Shown: positions 52,419 through 61,110, numbered from the stretch's first letter. The stretch: DNA of 64,000 bases from Rhodoplanes sp963724735 (GCA_963724735.1 CAVRVX010000037.1:1-64000); one strand, 5' to 3'. Translations and numbers: made by a program. Notes: generated from the letters alone by a model not told the origin.

Positions 52419-53417
52419 CTACGCGACCAGGCGGGCGAAAAGTTCGGCATCCACATTGCCGCCGGACAGGACCGCGACCGCGACTTTTCCTTCCACATTG
52501 ACCTTGCCGGAAAGCAATGCCGCGAGCGCCACCGCTCCGCCCGGCTCGACCACAAGCTTGAGTTCGTGGAAGGCGAAAGCCACCGCGCGGGCGATCTCGG
52601 CCTCGCTGGCGGCGACCCCCTGCCCGACCAGCGCCCGGTTGATCTCGAAGGTCAGCTTGCCGGGCGACGGCGACATCAGCGCATCGCAGATCGAACCGGT
52701 GACCTGCGCGTTTCGCTCGCGCTCGCCGCTGCGGAACGAGCGGGCGTGATCGTCGAAGCCCGCAGGCTCCGCCGTATAGATTTGCGCGGACGGCTCGTGC
52801 GCCTTCACGGCGAGCGCGATGCCGGCGGTCAGTCCGCCGCCCGAGGCGTTGACGATCACCGTGTCGGGCGCAAGGCCGAGCGCCGCGAGATCCTCGACGA
52901 TTTCGCGCCCCGTGGTCCCCTGCCCCGCGATGATCATCGGGTCGTCGTAGGGAGGCACGATTTCCGCCCGCCGCTGCGCGGCGATCTCGTGAGCGATCGC
53001 TTCGCGGTCGTCGCGCTCGCGGTCGCACAGCACGATTTCGGCGCCGAGCGCCGCGGTGCGCGCGAGCTTGCTGGCCGGCGCATCGCGCGGCATCACGATC
53101 ACCGCCGGCATATGGAGGAGAAAGGCCGCCGCGGCAACTCCCTGCGCGTGGTTGCCGGACGAGTAGGCGACGACGCCGCGCGAGCGCCGCGCGGGGCTTA
53201 TCGTGCTGAGCTTGTTGTAGGCGCCGCGGAACTTGAACGAGCCGGTCCGCTGCAGCATCTCGGCCTTGAGAAACACCTGGCCGCCGGTCAGTTCGTCGAG
53301 CACGCGCGAGGTGACGAGCGGCGTGCGCGTCGCGACGCCGGCGAGCCGCTCGGCAGCCTTATCCACGTCGGCCGCCGTCGGCAGCACGGGCGCAGGGGCG
53401 GAGTCGGCGGTGGTCAT
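52419..53417 (-). CDS. PLP-dependent threonine/serine dehydratase
   Basis: The 332-residue fold-type II enzyme has the PLP lysine in RTGSFKFRGAYNKL, the substrate loop YSSGNHAQGVA, the phosphate-binding NASGGGLTAGIA, and the end AVLSGGNVD. Length and lack of a C-terminal ACT regulatory domain point to a catabolic-type threonine ammonia-lyase (TdcB-like) rather than biosynthetic IlvA. Racemase activity in this family cannot be excluded. Confidence 0.9.
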   Translation of the reverse strand: MTTADSAPAPVLPTAADVDKAAERLAGVATRTPLVTSRVLDELTGGQVFLKAEMLQRTGSFKFRGAYNKLSTISPARRSRGVVAYSSGNHAQGVAAAAFLLHMPAVIVMPRDAPASKLARTAALGAEIVLCDRERDDREAIAHEIAAQRRAEIVPPYDDPMIIAGQGTTGREIVEDLAALGLAPDTVIVNASGGGLTAGIALAVKAHEPSAQIYTAEPAGFDDHARSFRSGERERNAQVTGSICDALMSPSPGKLTFEINRALVGQGVAASEAEIARAVAFAFHELKLVVEPGGAVALAALLSGKVNVEGKVAVAVLSGGNVDAELFARLVA

Positions 53418-53476
53418 GCGCTAAACGTAAACCCGCGGGGCAAGCCTCCGCAAGGTCTAGGCTCGCTTGCGGCCGC

Positions 53477-54163
53477 TTACGCGGCGGCGGAGCGCTCGTC
53501 GACAAGGCGGCGGAAGCGCACCAGGGTATAGACGCCGAACGGCTTGACGGGGCGGCGCTCGATCAGCTCCGCGCCGCCGTGATTGCGCGCCCAGGCGGCG
53601 AGCCGGCCGAATGGAAACTCCGGCCGCAGCCCGAGCGCCCGCGCGGGCTGGGCGCACCAGCGCTCGATCGCAGCAGTGACGCCGGTCTCGGAATAGAGAT
53701 GGTTCACGAGAATGATTTCGCCGCCCGGCCGCACCACCCGTGCGCATTCCGTGAGCACCGCTTCGGCGTCGGCCACGAGCGTGATGACGAATTGCGCCAC
53801 CACACAGTCGAAGGCCTCGTCGGGAAAGGCGAGATTTTGCGCGTCCATCACCATGACGGACTTCACATGCGGATAAAGGCCGGTGGCGAGTCGCGCCCGC
53901 GCCTTGGCGACCATCGGCTCGGAGAGATCAATTCCGACGATCTCAGTCGTGTGGTCATAATCGGCAAACGACAGGCCCGTTCCGACGCCGACCTCGAGGA
54001 TGCGCCCACCGACCTCGCGGGCGGCGGACGCCGCGGCGCGCCGCCCGGTTTCGAAAATCGGGCCGCAGATCGCATCGTAGAGCGGCGCCCATCGCGCATA
54101 GGCCTTTTCGATCACCTGGCGGTCGGGATCAGACAGTCCGCGCAGAGGCAAAAGCTTCGCCAT
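53477..54163 (-). CDS. pmtA: Phosphatidylethanolamine N-methyltransferase (PmtA, Rhodobacter/Bradyrhizobium type)
   Basis: The ATG at 54163 with GGAG 8 nt upstream gives about 228 residues. The SAM-binding motif is ILEVGVGTGLSFADY, followed by VGIDLSEPMVAKARARL and VVAQFVITLVADAEAVLTECARVVRPGGEIILVNHLYSE. The substrate-side motif (YARWAPLYDAICGPIFETGRRAA) matches PmtA enzymes that methylate phosphatidylethanolamine to phosphatidylcholine. It lies beside other lipid-related genes (LpxH-like and GT21). Confidence 0.87.
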   Translation of the reverse strand: MAKLLPLRGLSDPDRQVIEKAYARWAPLYDAICGPIFETGRRAAASAAREVGGRILEVGVGTGLSFADYDHTTEIVGIDLSEPMVAKARARLATGLYPHVKSVMVMDAQNLAFPDEAFDCVVAQFVITLVADAEAVLTECARVVRPGGEIILVNHLYSETGVTAAIERWCAQPARALGLRPEFPFGRLAAWARNHGGAELIERRPVKPFGVYTLVRFRRLVDERSAAA

Positions 54164-54221
54164 GCTCAGTCTCCGAGCTGTTTTCACTCAGGCGGATATC
54201 GGAAAAAAGGCGTGCTGGCAA

Positions 54222-55016
54222 TCATGCCGCCTGGGCGGCGACGGCGGCGGGCTCGCGTTCGCCGAGGCGTTCGGCGCTTGTCCAGGTGATGATTTCGAGA
54301 CGCCCGTCATGATGCTCGGCGATCGCAGTGCAGCTCTCGACCCAATCGCCGCAATTGACGTAATGCACGCCGAAGGAATGATGCATGGTCGCGTGGTGAA
54401 TGTGGCCGCAGATCACGCCATCGACGCTGTGCCGCGCGGCCTCCGCCGCGAGCGTCCGTTCGAAATCGCCGATGTAGTTGACCGCATTCTTCACCTTGAA
54501 CTTCGCCCATTTCGACAGCGACCAGTAGCCAAAACCAAGCCGGCGGCGGAGGCTGTTGAACAGACGATTGACCGTGATGGAGAAGTCATAGGCCTTGTCG
54601 CCCAGCAAGGCAAGCCAACGGGCCTGCGTCACGATCAGGTCGAAATGGTCGCCGTGGATGACGAGATAGCGGGCGCCGGTCGGCGAAACATGGATGGCGT
54701 GCTCCGCCACTTCGATCCCGCCGAAATGAGTGCCGTAATAGTCGCGCAGAAATTCGTCGTGATTGCCCGGCACGTAAATGATGCGCGCCCCTTTGCGGCC
54801 CTTGCGCAGAAGCTTCTGCACGACGTCATTGTGCGGCTGCGGCCAGTACCAGTTCGATTTGAGATGCCATCCGTCGACGATGTCGCCGACGAGATAGATC
54901 GCGTCGGCTTCGTGCCAGCGAAGAAAATCGAGCAGACGATCGGCCTGACACCCGCGCGTGCCGAGATGCACGTCGGAGATGAACAGCGTCCGGAACTTCC
55001 GCAGTCCGGCTTCCAC
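54222..55016 (-). CDS. lpxH: UDP-2,3-diacylglucosamine diphosphatase-like metallophosphoesterase
   Basis: The 264-residue calcineurin-like protein has the metal motifs LFISDVHLG, YLVGDIVDGW, IYVPGNHDEFLR, VIHGDHFD and VICGHIHHATM, plus the closing VNCGDWVESCTAI. It starts at GTG 55016. The long form resembles LpxH2/LpxH-like phosphatases. Many alphaproteobacteria use LpxI for lipid A, so this one may act on another glycolipid pyrophosphate. It stands divergent to the GT21 gene. Confidence 0.85.
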   Translation of the reverse strand: MEAGLRKFRTLFISDVHLGTRGCQADRLLDFLRWHEADAIYLVGDIVDGWHLKSNWYWPQPHNDVVQKLLRKGRKGARIIYVPGNHDEFLRDYYGTHFGGIEVAEHAIHVSPTGARYLVIHGDHFDLIVTQARWLALLGDKAYDFSITVNRLFNSLRRRLGFGYWSLSKWAKFKVKNAVNYIGDFERTLAAEAARHSVDGVICGHIHHATMHHSFGVHYVNCGDWVESCTAIAEHHDGRLEIITWTSAERLGEREPAAVAAQAA

Positions 55017-55140
55017 CGTTGTGCGCGCCCCCGTTGTTTCCGATTCTGTCTCTGGCAGAGTCCTGTTGCGATTACATGACGGCCGTGGACTCTCATGCGC
55101 GTCCCCCTCGACGAATATGACGGTGTCATTGCGCCGTCAT

Positions 55141-56298
55141 ATGCGCGCTGTAATCGCGGCGCCGATGATTATGCTCCTGATTCTCGCCGCGCTGTTCTGC
55201 GGCATCGCCTGTTTATTCCACGTCCTCAGCATCGTTGCGTCAGCGGCCCGCTGCAGGGCGCGCACGGACGCGCTGCCGGCGCCGGACAATGCGCCGCCGG
55301 TGACGATCATCCGCCCGGTCTGCGGAATCGAAAATCACATCACCGAGACGCTGCAGTCGACCTTCACGCTCGATTATCCCGATTATGAAATCATCTTCTG
55401 CGTCGCATCGGCGAAAGACCCGATCGTTCCGATCGTCGAAGAACTGCTGCGGAAGCATCCGCGCGTTCGCGCGCGCCTTCTCATCGGCGACGAACGCATC
55501 AGCTCGAACCCGAAGCTCAACAATTGCGTCAAAGGATGGGGCGCGGCGGCGCACGATTGGATCGTCATTGCCGACAGCAATGTTCTGATGCCGCGCGACT
55601 ATATCCAACGACTGCTGGCGGCATGGACAAATGAGACCGGCCTCGTCTGTGCGCCGCCGATCGGCGGCCGGCCGGAAGGATTCTGGGCCGAACTCGAATG
55701 CGCGTTCCTCAACACCTATCAAGCGCGCGCGCAATATCTCGCCGACACGGTGGGACTGGGCTTCGCGCAGGGCAAGACCATGTTCTGGCGACGCTCCGTT
55801 CTCGACGACGCCGGCGGCATCCGCGCGCTTGCCGCCGATCTTGCCGAGGACGCGGCATCCACCAAGGTGGTGCGCGCAGCGGGCCGCCGGGTGCAGCTGG
55901 TCGACCGTCCGTTCGAGCAGCCGCTCGGCTATCGCAGCGCGCTCGATGTCTGGCGGCGGCAGTCACGCTGGGCGAGACTGCGGCGGGCCTGCTTCCCGCA
56001 TTTCTTCCTGCCGGAGATCGCGACCGGCGGCGTGTTCCCGATGATTGCGGTCGGCTTTCTCGCCGAGGCGACGGATGGGCCGACCGCCGCCCTCGTTTTC
56101 GCGTTCGCTCTTGCCTGGTATGGCGGCGAAATCGCGCTCGCGCGCATCGCCGGCTGGCATCTCTCGCCCCACTACCCGGCGCAGGCGCTGTTGCGCGACC
56201 TGCTGCTGCCCATCCTTTGGCTCGACGGCCTGTTCGGTTCGAAGTTTAATTGGCGCGGCAACGCCATGAGCGTAGCCGTCGACAGTCAGACGGCGTAA
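55141..56298 (+). CDS. Ceramide-glucosyltransferase-like GT21 glycosyltransferase
   Basis: The protein has an N-terminal membrane helix (PMIMLLILAALFCGIACLFHVLSIV) and a GT-A domain with PPVTIIRPVCGIENHITETLQSTFTLDYPDYEIIFCVA, the DSN metal site (WIVIADSNVLMP), GKTMFWRR, an ED motif (DLAEDAASTKVV) and the (Q/R)xxRW motif (RRQSRWARLRR). C-terminal membrane helices follow. GT21 enzymes glucosylate ceramide or, in some bacteria, diacylglycerol. The exact start is uncertain: ATGs at 55117 and 55141 are both possible, with no clear ribosome site. Neighbouring lipid genes support a glycolipid role. Confidence 0.88.
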   Translation: MRAVIAAPMIMLLILAALFCGIACLFHVLSIVASAARCRARTDALPAPDNAPPVTIIRPVCGIENHITETLQSTFTLDYPDYEIIFCVASAKDPIVPIVEELLRKHPRVRARLLIGDERISSNPKLNNCVKGWGAAAHDWIVIADSNVLMPRDYIQRLLAAWTNETGLVCAPPIGGRPEGFWAELECAFLNTYQARAQYLADTVGLGFAQGKTMFWRRSVLDDAGGIRALAADLAEDAASTKVVRAAGRRVQLVDRPFEQPLGYRSALDVWRRQSRWARLRRACFPHFFLPEIATGGVFPMIAVGFLAEATDGPTAALVFAFALAWYGGEIALARIAGWHLSPHYPAQALLRDLLLPILWLDGLFGSKFNWRGNAMSVAVDSQTA

Positions 56299-56338
56299 GG
56301 CCAGCTTTTCGCCGCCCGCACGCACCCCCGCACAGCGA

Positions 56339-57622
56339 TTACGCCTCGCGCGCCTTCAGCACCGCCTGCAGCGAAACGCGCGACCAATTCGCGATCTGGC
56401 TGCGGAACGCCGCATAGGAATCGTACACCCTGCGCGCCATGTCGCTGCGTTGCCCGACTTCGGCGAGGATGTCGGCGGCCTGTCCGCGCGCCGCGGCGAC
56501 GATCTCGCCCGGAAAGGTCTTGAGCCGCACATTGTGGCGCGTAACCAGCGCGGCAAGCGCCTCCGCGTTGAGCCGCTCCATTTCGGCGAGGGCGAATGAG
56601 GCCTCCGCCGCGCAGGCATGCGCGATGATCGCCTGCAGCTCGGGATCGAGCGCGCCCCAGGCCCTCAGGGCGACGATGCATTCGCCGGTTCCGTTCGGCT
56701 TGTTGAAGCCGGGTCCGTAATAGAGGGGCGTAACGCGATAGAGGCCGAGCGCGATGTCCGTCCCCGGGCCGACGAACTCGGCGGCGTCGAGCACGCCCGA
56801 CTGCAGGCTGGTGAGGATTTCGCCGGGCGAAGTCGTCTGCGGGGTGGCGCCGAGACGGCGGTACACTTCACCGCCAAGACCGAGCGAACAAATCTTCAAC
56901 CCCCGGAGATCGGCGAGGCCTTTCAGTTCCTGGCGAAACCAACCGCCCATGCACACGCCGGTATTGCCGCCCATGAAAGGCTTGACGCCCAATGGCGCAT
57001 AGAGCGCGTCCCACAGCGTTTGCCCGCCGCCCGCCTCCACCCAGGAGACATGCTCATTCGGGGTCAGCCCGAACGGAACCGTGGTGTAGAACGCCGCGGC
57101 CGGCTGCTTGCCCTGCCAATAAAACGCGGCGGTGTGGCCCATTTCCGCGACGCCCCCACCCACGGCGTCGAGCACCTCAAAGGCGGGCACCACCTCGCCG
57201 GCGGCATGGACGGTGATCTGCAGCCGTCCCCCCGACAATGCGGCGATGCGCTCGGCGATCCGCTCGGCCGACATTCCCGGGCCGGGCAGCCGTTTCGGCC
57301 ACGACGTGACCATGCGCCAGCGCCGCGTCTGCGCTCGGGCGACCTTCGGGGCGGCAAGCGCAGCAAGGCTGCTTGCTGCCGTGGCCCGAATCATGTTGCG
57401 GCGCGTGACGCCGAGACCGCCGGTTCTCGATCGACTGTCTTTACCTCCCCCTTTGAGGGGGAGGTCGGATCGCGCAGCGATCCGGGAGGGGGGTCGCTCA
57501 TCGAGGCAGGCCTCGCTTAGATACCCCCCTCCCCACCCCTCCCCCTCAAGGGGGGAGGGAGGAAGAGCCGGCGCCGGCGAGCAGCCGTCTGCGGAGCGCA
57601 TGCCGCCATCTTGGTCGAACAT
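56339..57622 (-). CDS. TRAP-type (DctP-like) substrate-binding protein with a repeat-derived N-terminal insert
   Basis: The ATG at 57622 is chosen because AGGAG lies 9 nt upstream. Residues about 20-65 are encoded by a dispersed palindromic repeat (SPLEGEGWGGG...ARSDLPLKGGGK). The true export signal follows (GVTRRNMIRATAASSLAALAAPKVARA, Tat-like twin Arg). The mature part is DctP-family: RWRMVTSWPKRLPGPGMSAERIAERIAALSGGRLQITVHAAGEV, GGWFRQELKGLADLRGLKIC, LQSGVLDAAEFVGPGTD. No TRAP membrane genes are nearby. It follows thiD after 26 bp, so it may be in the TPP-controlled transcript. Confidence 0.87.
   Translation of the reverse strand: MFDQDGGMRSADGCSPAPALPPSPLEGEGWGGGYLSEACLDERPPSRIAARSDLPLKGGGKDSRSRTGGLGVTRRNMIRATAASSLAALAAPKVARAQTRRWRMVTSWPKRLPGPGMSAERIAERIAALSGGRLQITVHAAGEVVPAFEVLDAVGGGVAEMGHTAAFYWQGKQPAAAFYTTVPFGLTPNEHVSWVEAGGGQTLWDALYAPLGVKPFMGGNTGVCMGGWFRQELKGLADLRGLKICSLGLGGEVYRRLGATPQTTSPGEILTSLQSGVLDAAEFVGPGTDIALGLYRVTPLYYGPGFNKPNGTGECIVALRAWGALDPELQAIIAHACAAEASFALAEMERLNAEALAALVTRHNVRLKTFPGEIVAAARGQAADILAEVGQRSDMARRVYDSYAAFRSQIANWSRVSLQAVLKAREA
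57443..57560. repeat. Dispersed palindromic repeat inside the TRAP binding-protein gene
   Basis: This is the same element as at 37735-37850, with two G/C-rich hairpins at its ends. Here it lies in frame within a coding sequence, upstream of the signal peptide. Confidence 0.88.
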
Positions 57623-57648
57623 TATTTGAGCTCCTGAATATCCCACGC

Positions 57649-58470
57649 TCACCACCAGGCATGCAGGTGATGGACGGGGCCGGGTCCCAATCCAACCGCA
57701 AGCCGGTCGGCGGCGGCGATCGCCTGGCTTACGAAGTCCTTAGAGGTGCGGACCGCAGCCGGCAGGTCCGCGCCTTTGGCGAGCCCGGCGGCGATCGCGG
57801 CAGACAGCGTACAACCGGACCCGTGCGTGTTCTCGGTAGCGATGCGGCGCGCCACGAAGCGCACGACGCGTGCGGGCTCGACCAACAGATCGACGCTCTC
57901 CGCGCCCACGCCGTGCCCTCCCTTGATCAGCACCGCCTGCGCGCCGAGCCCGAGCAGCCGCTCGGCCTGCGTGCGCATCTCCGTTTCATCTGTGGCAACC
58001 CTCGCATCGAGCAGCGCAGCCGCCTCCGGCAGGTTGGGCGTGATGAGGCGCGCGCGGGGGATCAGCGTGCGCACCAACGCCTCGACCGCCTTCGGCGCGA
58101 GCAGTCGCGCCCCGCTCGTCGCCACCATCACCGGGTCGAGCACCACAGCCGCCGGTCGGTAACGGTCGAGCCCCGCCGCTACGGTTTCGATCGCCGCGAG
58201 GACGGACAACATCCCGATCTTCACCGCGTTCACGGCAAGGTCGGAGAACACCGCGTCGATCTGCGCGGCGATGAATTCCGCCGGCACGTCGTGGATTGCA
58301 GTGACGCCTCGCGTATTCTGCGCCGTCAGCGCGGCGATGACGGAAGCGCCGTAGACGCCGAGCGCGGAAAACGTCTTCAGGTCGGCTTGGACGCCGGCGC
58401 CGCCGCTCGAATCCGAACCCGCGATGGTCACGGCAATCGGCGTCTGTCGAGCCGTCTTGGCCTGCGGCAT
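57649..58470 (-). CDS. thiD: Hydroxymethylpyrimidine/phosphomethylpyrimidine kinase
   Basis: The 273-residue ribokinase-fold enzyme has TIAGSDSSGGAGVQADLKTFSALGVYGASVIAALTAQNT at the start, VLDPVMVATSGARLL, TPNLPEAAALL, VLIKGGHG and the catalytic-site end TENTHGSGCTLSAAIAAGLAKG. It phosphorylates HMP and HMP-P for thiamin synthesis or salvage. The ATG overlaps the thiM stop by one base, so the two are translationally coupled and share the upstream TPP riboswitch. Confidence 0.95.
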   Translation of the reverse strand: MPQAKTARQTPIAVTIAGSDSSGGAGVQADLKTFSALGVYGASVIAALTAQNTRGVTAIHDVPAEFIAAQIDAVFSDLAVNAVKIGMLSVLAAIETVAAGLDRYRPAAVVLDPVMVATSGARLLAPKAVEALVRTLIPRARLITPNLPEAAALLDARVATDETEMRTQAERLLGLGAQAVLIKGGHGVGAESVDLLVEPARVVRFVARRIATENTHGSGCTLSAAIAAGLAKGADLPAAVRTSKDFVSQAIAAADRLAVGLGPGPVHHLHAWW

Positions 58471-59240
58471 CACGTCACCCGCGCTCGCGCGACCAACTCC
58501 GAAGGATCGAGCCGGTGCAGCGCGTCGATAATGCCGACGGCGAGACTGCCGGGACCGCGCGCATTCTCCGCCGCAATCTCACCGGCGACACTGACCGCGA
58601 GCAGGCCTGTCGCCGCCGCGCGCCAGGCCTCAGGCTCCACCGCGAGGCAGGCCGCGACCAGGGCTGAGCCGGCGCAACCCATGCCGGTGATCTTCGCCAT
58701 CCACGGATGCCCATTGGCGAGGCGAACACATTGCGCGCCATCGGCCACAACGTCGGTTTCACCGGTGAGGACGATGACCGCGCTCGTCTCCTTCGCAAAG
58801 CGCGACAAGGTATCTGGCTCCGCCTCGGCGCCGGCCAGCGTTGCAAATTCGGCGTGATTGAGATGTACGGCGTTCGGCCGCATGCGGACGAGCGCCTCGG
58901 CAAAGACGGCACGCGATTCCGAGCGTTCAATGAACACCGGATCGAGCATCCAGCGCACGCCCAATTCGCTCGCCTGGTCGATCGCGATCCCGATCGCGTC
59001 GCGGCGTGCCCGGTCGAGCGTGCCGAGGTTCACAAGCAGGGCGTCGGCGCCGACCACGAAGTCAGCCACCTCGTCGGGCGCAATCGTCATGGAGGGAATC
59101 GCGCCCACGGCCAGCAACATGTTGGCGGTAAAGGCCTGCGCCACGGCGTTGGTGATGCAGTGAACGCGCGGCCGCCGCTCGCGCACGCGGTTGAGGATAT
59201 CGGCGGCTAATGCGGGAAATTCGCCTTCCGGCGCATGCAT
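58470..59240 (-). CDS. thiM: Hydroxyethylthiazole kinase
   Basis: The 256-residue protein has the ThiM pattern PRVHCITNAVAQAFTANMLLAVGAIPSM, ALLVNLGTLD, WMLDPVFIERSESR, NAVHLNHAEF, VVLTGETDVVAD and the C-terminal active-site loop KITGMGCAGSALVAACLA. The GMGCAGS motif carries the catalytic cysteine. It phosphorylates the thiazole moiety for salvage. It is the first gene after the TPP riboswitch, whose 3' end contains its ribosome site. Confidence 0.95.
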   Translation of the reverse strand: MHAPEGEFPALAADILNRVRERRPRVHCITNAVAQAFTANMLLAVGAIPSMTIAPDEVADFVVGADALLVNLGTLDRARRDAIGIAIDQASELGVRWMLDPVFIERSESRAVFAEALVRMRPNAVHLNHAEFATLAGAEAEPDTLSRFAKETSAVIVLTGETDVVADGAQCVRLANGHPWMAKITGMGCAGSALVAACLAVEPEAWRAAATGLLAVSVAGEIAAENARGPGSLAVGIIDALHRLDPSELVARARVT

Positions 59241-59246
59241 CTCAAG

Positions 59247-59335
59247 CTCCCTCCGCCGGCATGACCCGGATCAGGTTCGACGGGTTGGCCCGCAGCCTCT
59301 CAGCCCGACGGCGGATTCCGCCGGACACCCCGTTG
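59247..59335 (-). promoter_or_regulatory. TPP (THI-box) riboswitch upstream of thiM
   Basis: On the minus strand the sequence reads GGGGTG...CTGAGAGG...GAACCTGATCCGGGTCATG CCGGCGGAGGGAG. The conserved CUGAGA and ACCUGAUCCGGGU.AUGCCGGCG cores of the TPP aptamer are both present. The GGAGGGAG end is also the thiM Shine-Dalgarno, 6 nt from the ATG, so ligand binding should block translation. Confidence 0.96.
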
Positions 59336-59473
59336 AGATCGCATGAGAAAACTAGTCGTCTTGCCCTGGCGTTGCAAGGGCACGCAGCGCCGCGGACGGC
59401 GGATGCGCGCTTGTCAAAGCAAGAGAGTTTTGCTCGATTGCAGGCGGACGCCCGTAGGGCGCGGGAGGCCGGA

Positions 59474-59710
59474 ATGATTCCCTTCTTTGTTCAGATCAAG
59501 TGCCAGCTCGGCAAAGCCTACCAGGTCGCCAACGAGCTCGCCGACGCCGAGATCGCCTCGGAGATCTACTCGACCGCCGGCGACTTCGATCTCCTGGTCA
59601 AGTTCTATGTCGACCGCGACACCGATATCGGCCATTTCGTCAACGAGAAGGTGCAGAAGATCGCGGGAATTCAGGACACCCGCACGATCATCACCTTCAA
59701 GGCCTTCTAG
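59474..59710 (+). CDS. Stand-alone Lrp/AsnC ligand-binding (RAM) domain protein
   Basis: The 78-residue protein (GGGAGG 5 nt upstream of ATG) consists only of the ligand-binding half of Lrp/AsnC regulators: MIPFFVQIKCQLGKAYQVANELADAEIASEIYSTAGDFDLLVKFYV, ending IQDTRTIITFKAF. No helix-turn-helix is present. Such stand-alone RAM proteins bind amino acids and may modulate full-length Lrp partners or enzymes. Its stop overlaps that of the cytochrome gene on the other strand by four bases. Confidence 0.9.
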   Translation: MIPFFVQIKCQLGKAYQVANELADAEIASEIYSTAGDFDLLVKFYVDRDTDIGHFVNEKVQKIAGIQDTRTIITFKAF

Positions 59711-60630
59711 CCTGACGGCGCCCGCTGCGGCGGTTTAGGCCCCTCCACCGGAGGCAGCGATTTGAGATAGGCCGCCATCGCTGCGCGATCTTCGGACGAC
59801 AGCTGCGAGGTGTTGCGCACCACCTCGCGCATCCCGCCGCCGACCATATCGCCTTTCGGCAACTCACCCGTCTCGAGCAAAAACTCGAAGTCCTTCGGCG
59901 ACCACTTGGCGAGGGCCTTCTGCGTGATGTTCGGAATCCACCCCTCGCCCTCCGGATTGGGACCGCCGGCGAAACGCTGCGCCGTGACGAGGCCGCCCAG
60001 CGCGTCGCGCGGGCTGTGGCACTCGGCGCAATGGCTTGGCCCGTTGACGAGATAGGCCCCCCGGTTCCATTGCGGCGATTGTCCCATATTCGGCGCGAAC
60101 GGCTCGCCGTCCAGATTCAGCAGCTTCCACAGGCCGAGCCCGCGGCGAATATTGAACGGAAATGCGAGGTCATGGCCGCGCGCCTTGCCGGCCACCGGCC
60201 GAAGCGTTTGCAGGTAGGCAAAGAGATCGCGCAGATCGGCAAGGCTCATGCGCTGGTACGACGTGTAGGGAAACGCCGGATAGTAGTGGCGGCCGTCCGG
60301 CGACGTCCCCTTGGCCATGGCCGTTACGAAATCCGCCTCGCTCCAACGGCCGATCCCGTCAGTCGGATGCGGCGATATATTGGGGGCATAGAACGTGCCG
60401 AAGGGCGAGCGCAAGGCAACGCCGCCGCCGAGCATTGTTCGCGCGTCCTTGGATGCGGCATGACAGGAAGCGCAGCCGCCGGCAATGAACATCGTGCGGC
60501 CATTGTCGAGATTGGGACTGCGGGGCGGTAGCGCGCTCGCCGCCACCTTCTCCGGATTGGTGAGGAACCAGAAGGCCGCAGCTCCGCCGAGGGCGAGCAG
60601 CCCGACTGCGACCAACAGCTTGCGGACCAA
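59707..60630 (-). CDS. Membrane-anchored or exported di-heme cytochrome c
   Basis: The 307-residue protein has an N-terminal hydrophobic segment (LLVAVGLLALGGAAAFWFL) and two c-type heme sites, CASCH (near residue 53) and CAECH (near 202). Each sits in a cytochrome domain with a following distal region (GGMREVVRNTSQLSSEDRAAMAAYLKSLPP). This resembles the cytochrome subunits of alcohol/aldehyde dehydrogenases and molybdenum hydroxylases. The cytochrome c'-like gene is 30 bp upstream, and a molybdenum hydroxylase gene lies beyond that on the same strand. Confidence 0.9.
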   Translation of the reverse strand: MVRKLLVAVGLLALGGAAAFWFLTNPEKVAASALPPRSPNLDNGRTMFIAGGCASCHAASKDARTMLGGGVALRSPFGTFYAPNISPHPTDGIGRWSEADFVTAMAKGTSPDGRHYYPAFPYTSYQRMSLADLRDLFAYLQTLRPVAGKARGHDLAFPFNIRRGLGLWKLLNLDGEPFAPNMGQSPQWNRGAYLVNGPSHCAECHSPRDALGGLVTAQRFAGGPNPEGEGWIPNITQKALAKWSPKDFEFLLETGELPKGDMVGGGMREVVRNTSQLSSEDRAAMAAYLKSLPPVEGPKPPQRAPSG

Positions 60631-60660
60631 ACCGGCTCCTCCTTTGCCGCAATTCGTCGG

Positions 60661-61110
60661 TCAGTTCTTTTTCAGCCGATAGACGTCGTGGCAGTCGTTG
60701 CAGTTCTGTACGATGGCGGTGCGCGCCTGCTTCATCCCCTCCAGGCTGGTCGCCTTGGGCGCGTTTTCGTTGATCTCTTTGACGAGCTTGGCGAGCCGCG
60801 CATCGAAGTCGGCTTTGTTCTGCCAGACCTTTTCCGAAGCGTAGTAATCGGCGTCGGGCGACTGGCCCTTGGCGGTTTCAACATAAAGCGCCGCTAGTTT
60901 AGGGGCGATCTCCTTGAGCTTGGCGAAAGCCTCCTCCACTTTCGCCTGATCGTAAGGGATTTCGCCGCGCGCCATCTTATTCAGCATTACGTAAATTATT
61001 TCTCCCTGATCGTACATCAGCTCCGCCCGCTCACGCACGAGCGCGGATTGCGCCGCAACGGCCGCAACGCCGATCGTCAGCATCGCGGCGGCGAGCATCA
61101 GTCGCTTCAT
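60661..61110 (-). CDS. Cytochrome c' (class II c-type cytochrome)
   Basis: The ATG at 61110 has AGAGGAG 7 nt upstream. The protein has a signal peptide (LMLAAAMLTIGVAAVAAQ), a four-helix body and a single heme motif CNDCH close to the C-terminus (QNCNDCHDVYRLKK), the hallmark of class II cytochromes. Cytochromes c' bind NO or act in electron transfer. It is probably co-transcribed with the di-heme cytochrome. Confidence 0.92.
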   Translation of the reverse strand: MKRLMLAAAMLTIGVAAVAAQSALVRERAELMYDQGEIIYVMLNKMARGEIPYDQAKVEEAFAKLKEIAPKLAALYVETAKGQSPDADYYASEKVWQNKADFDARLAKLVKEINENAPKATSLEGMKQARTAIVQNCNDCHDVYRLKKN

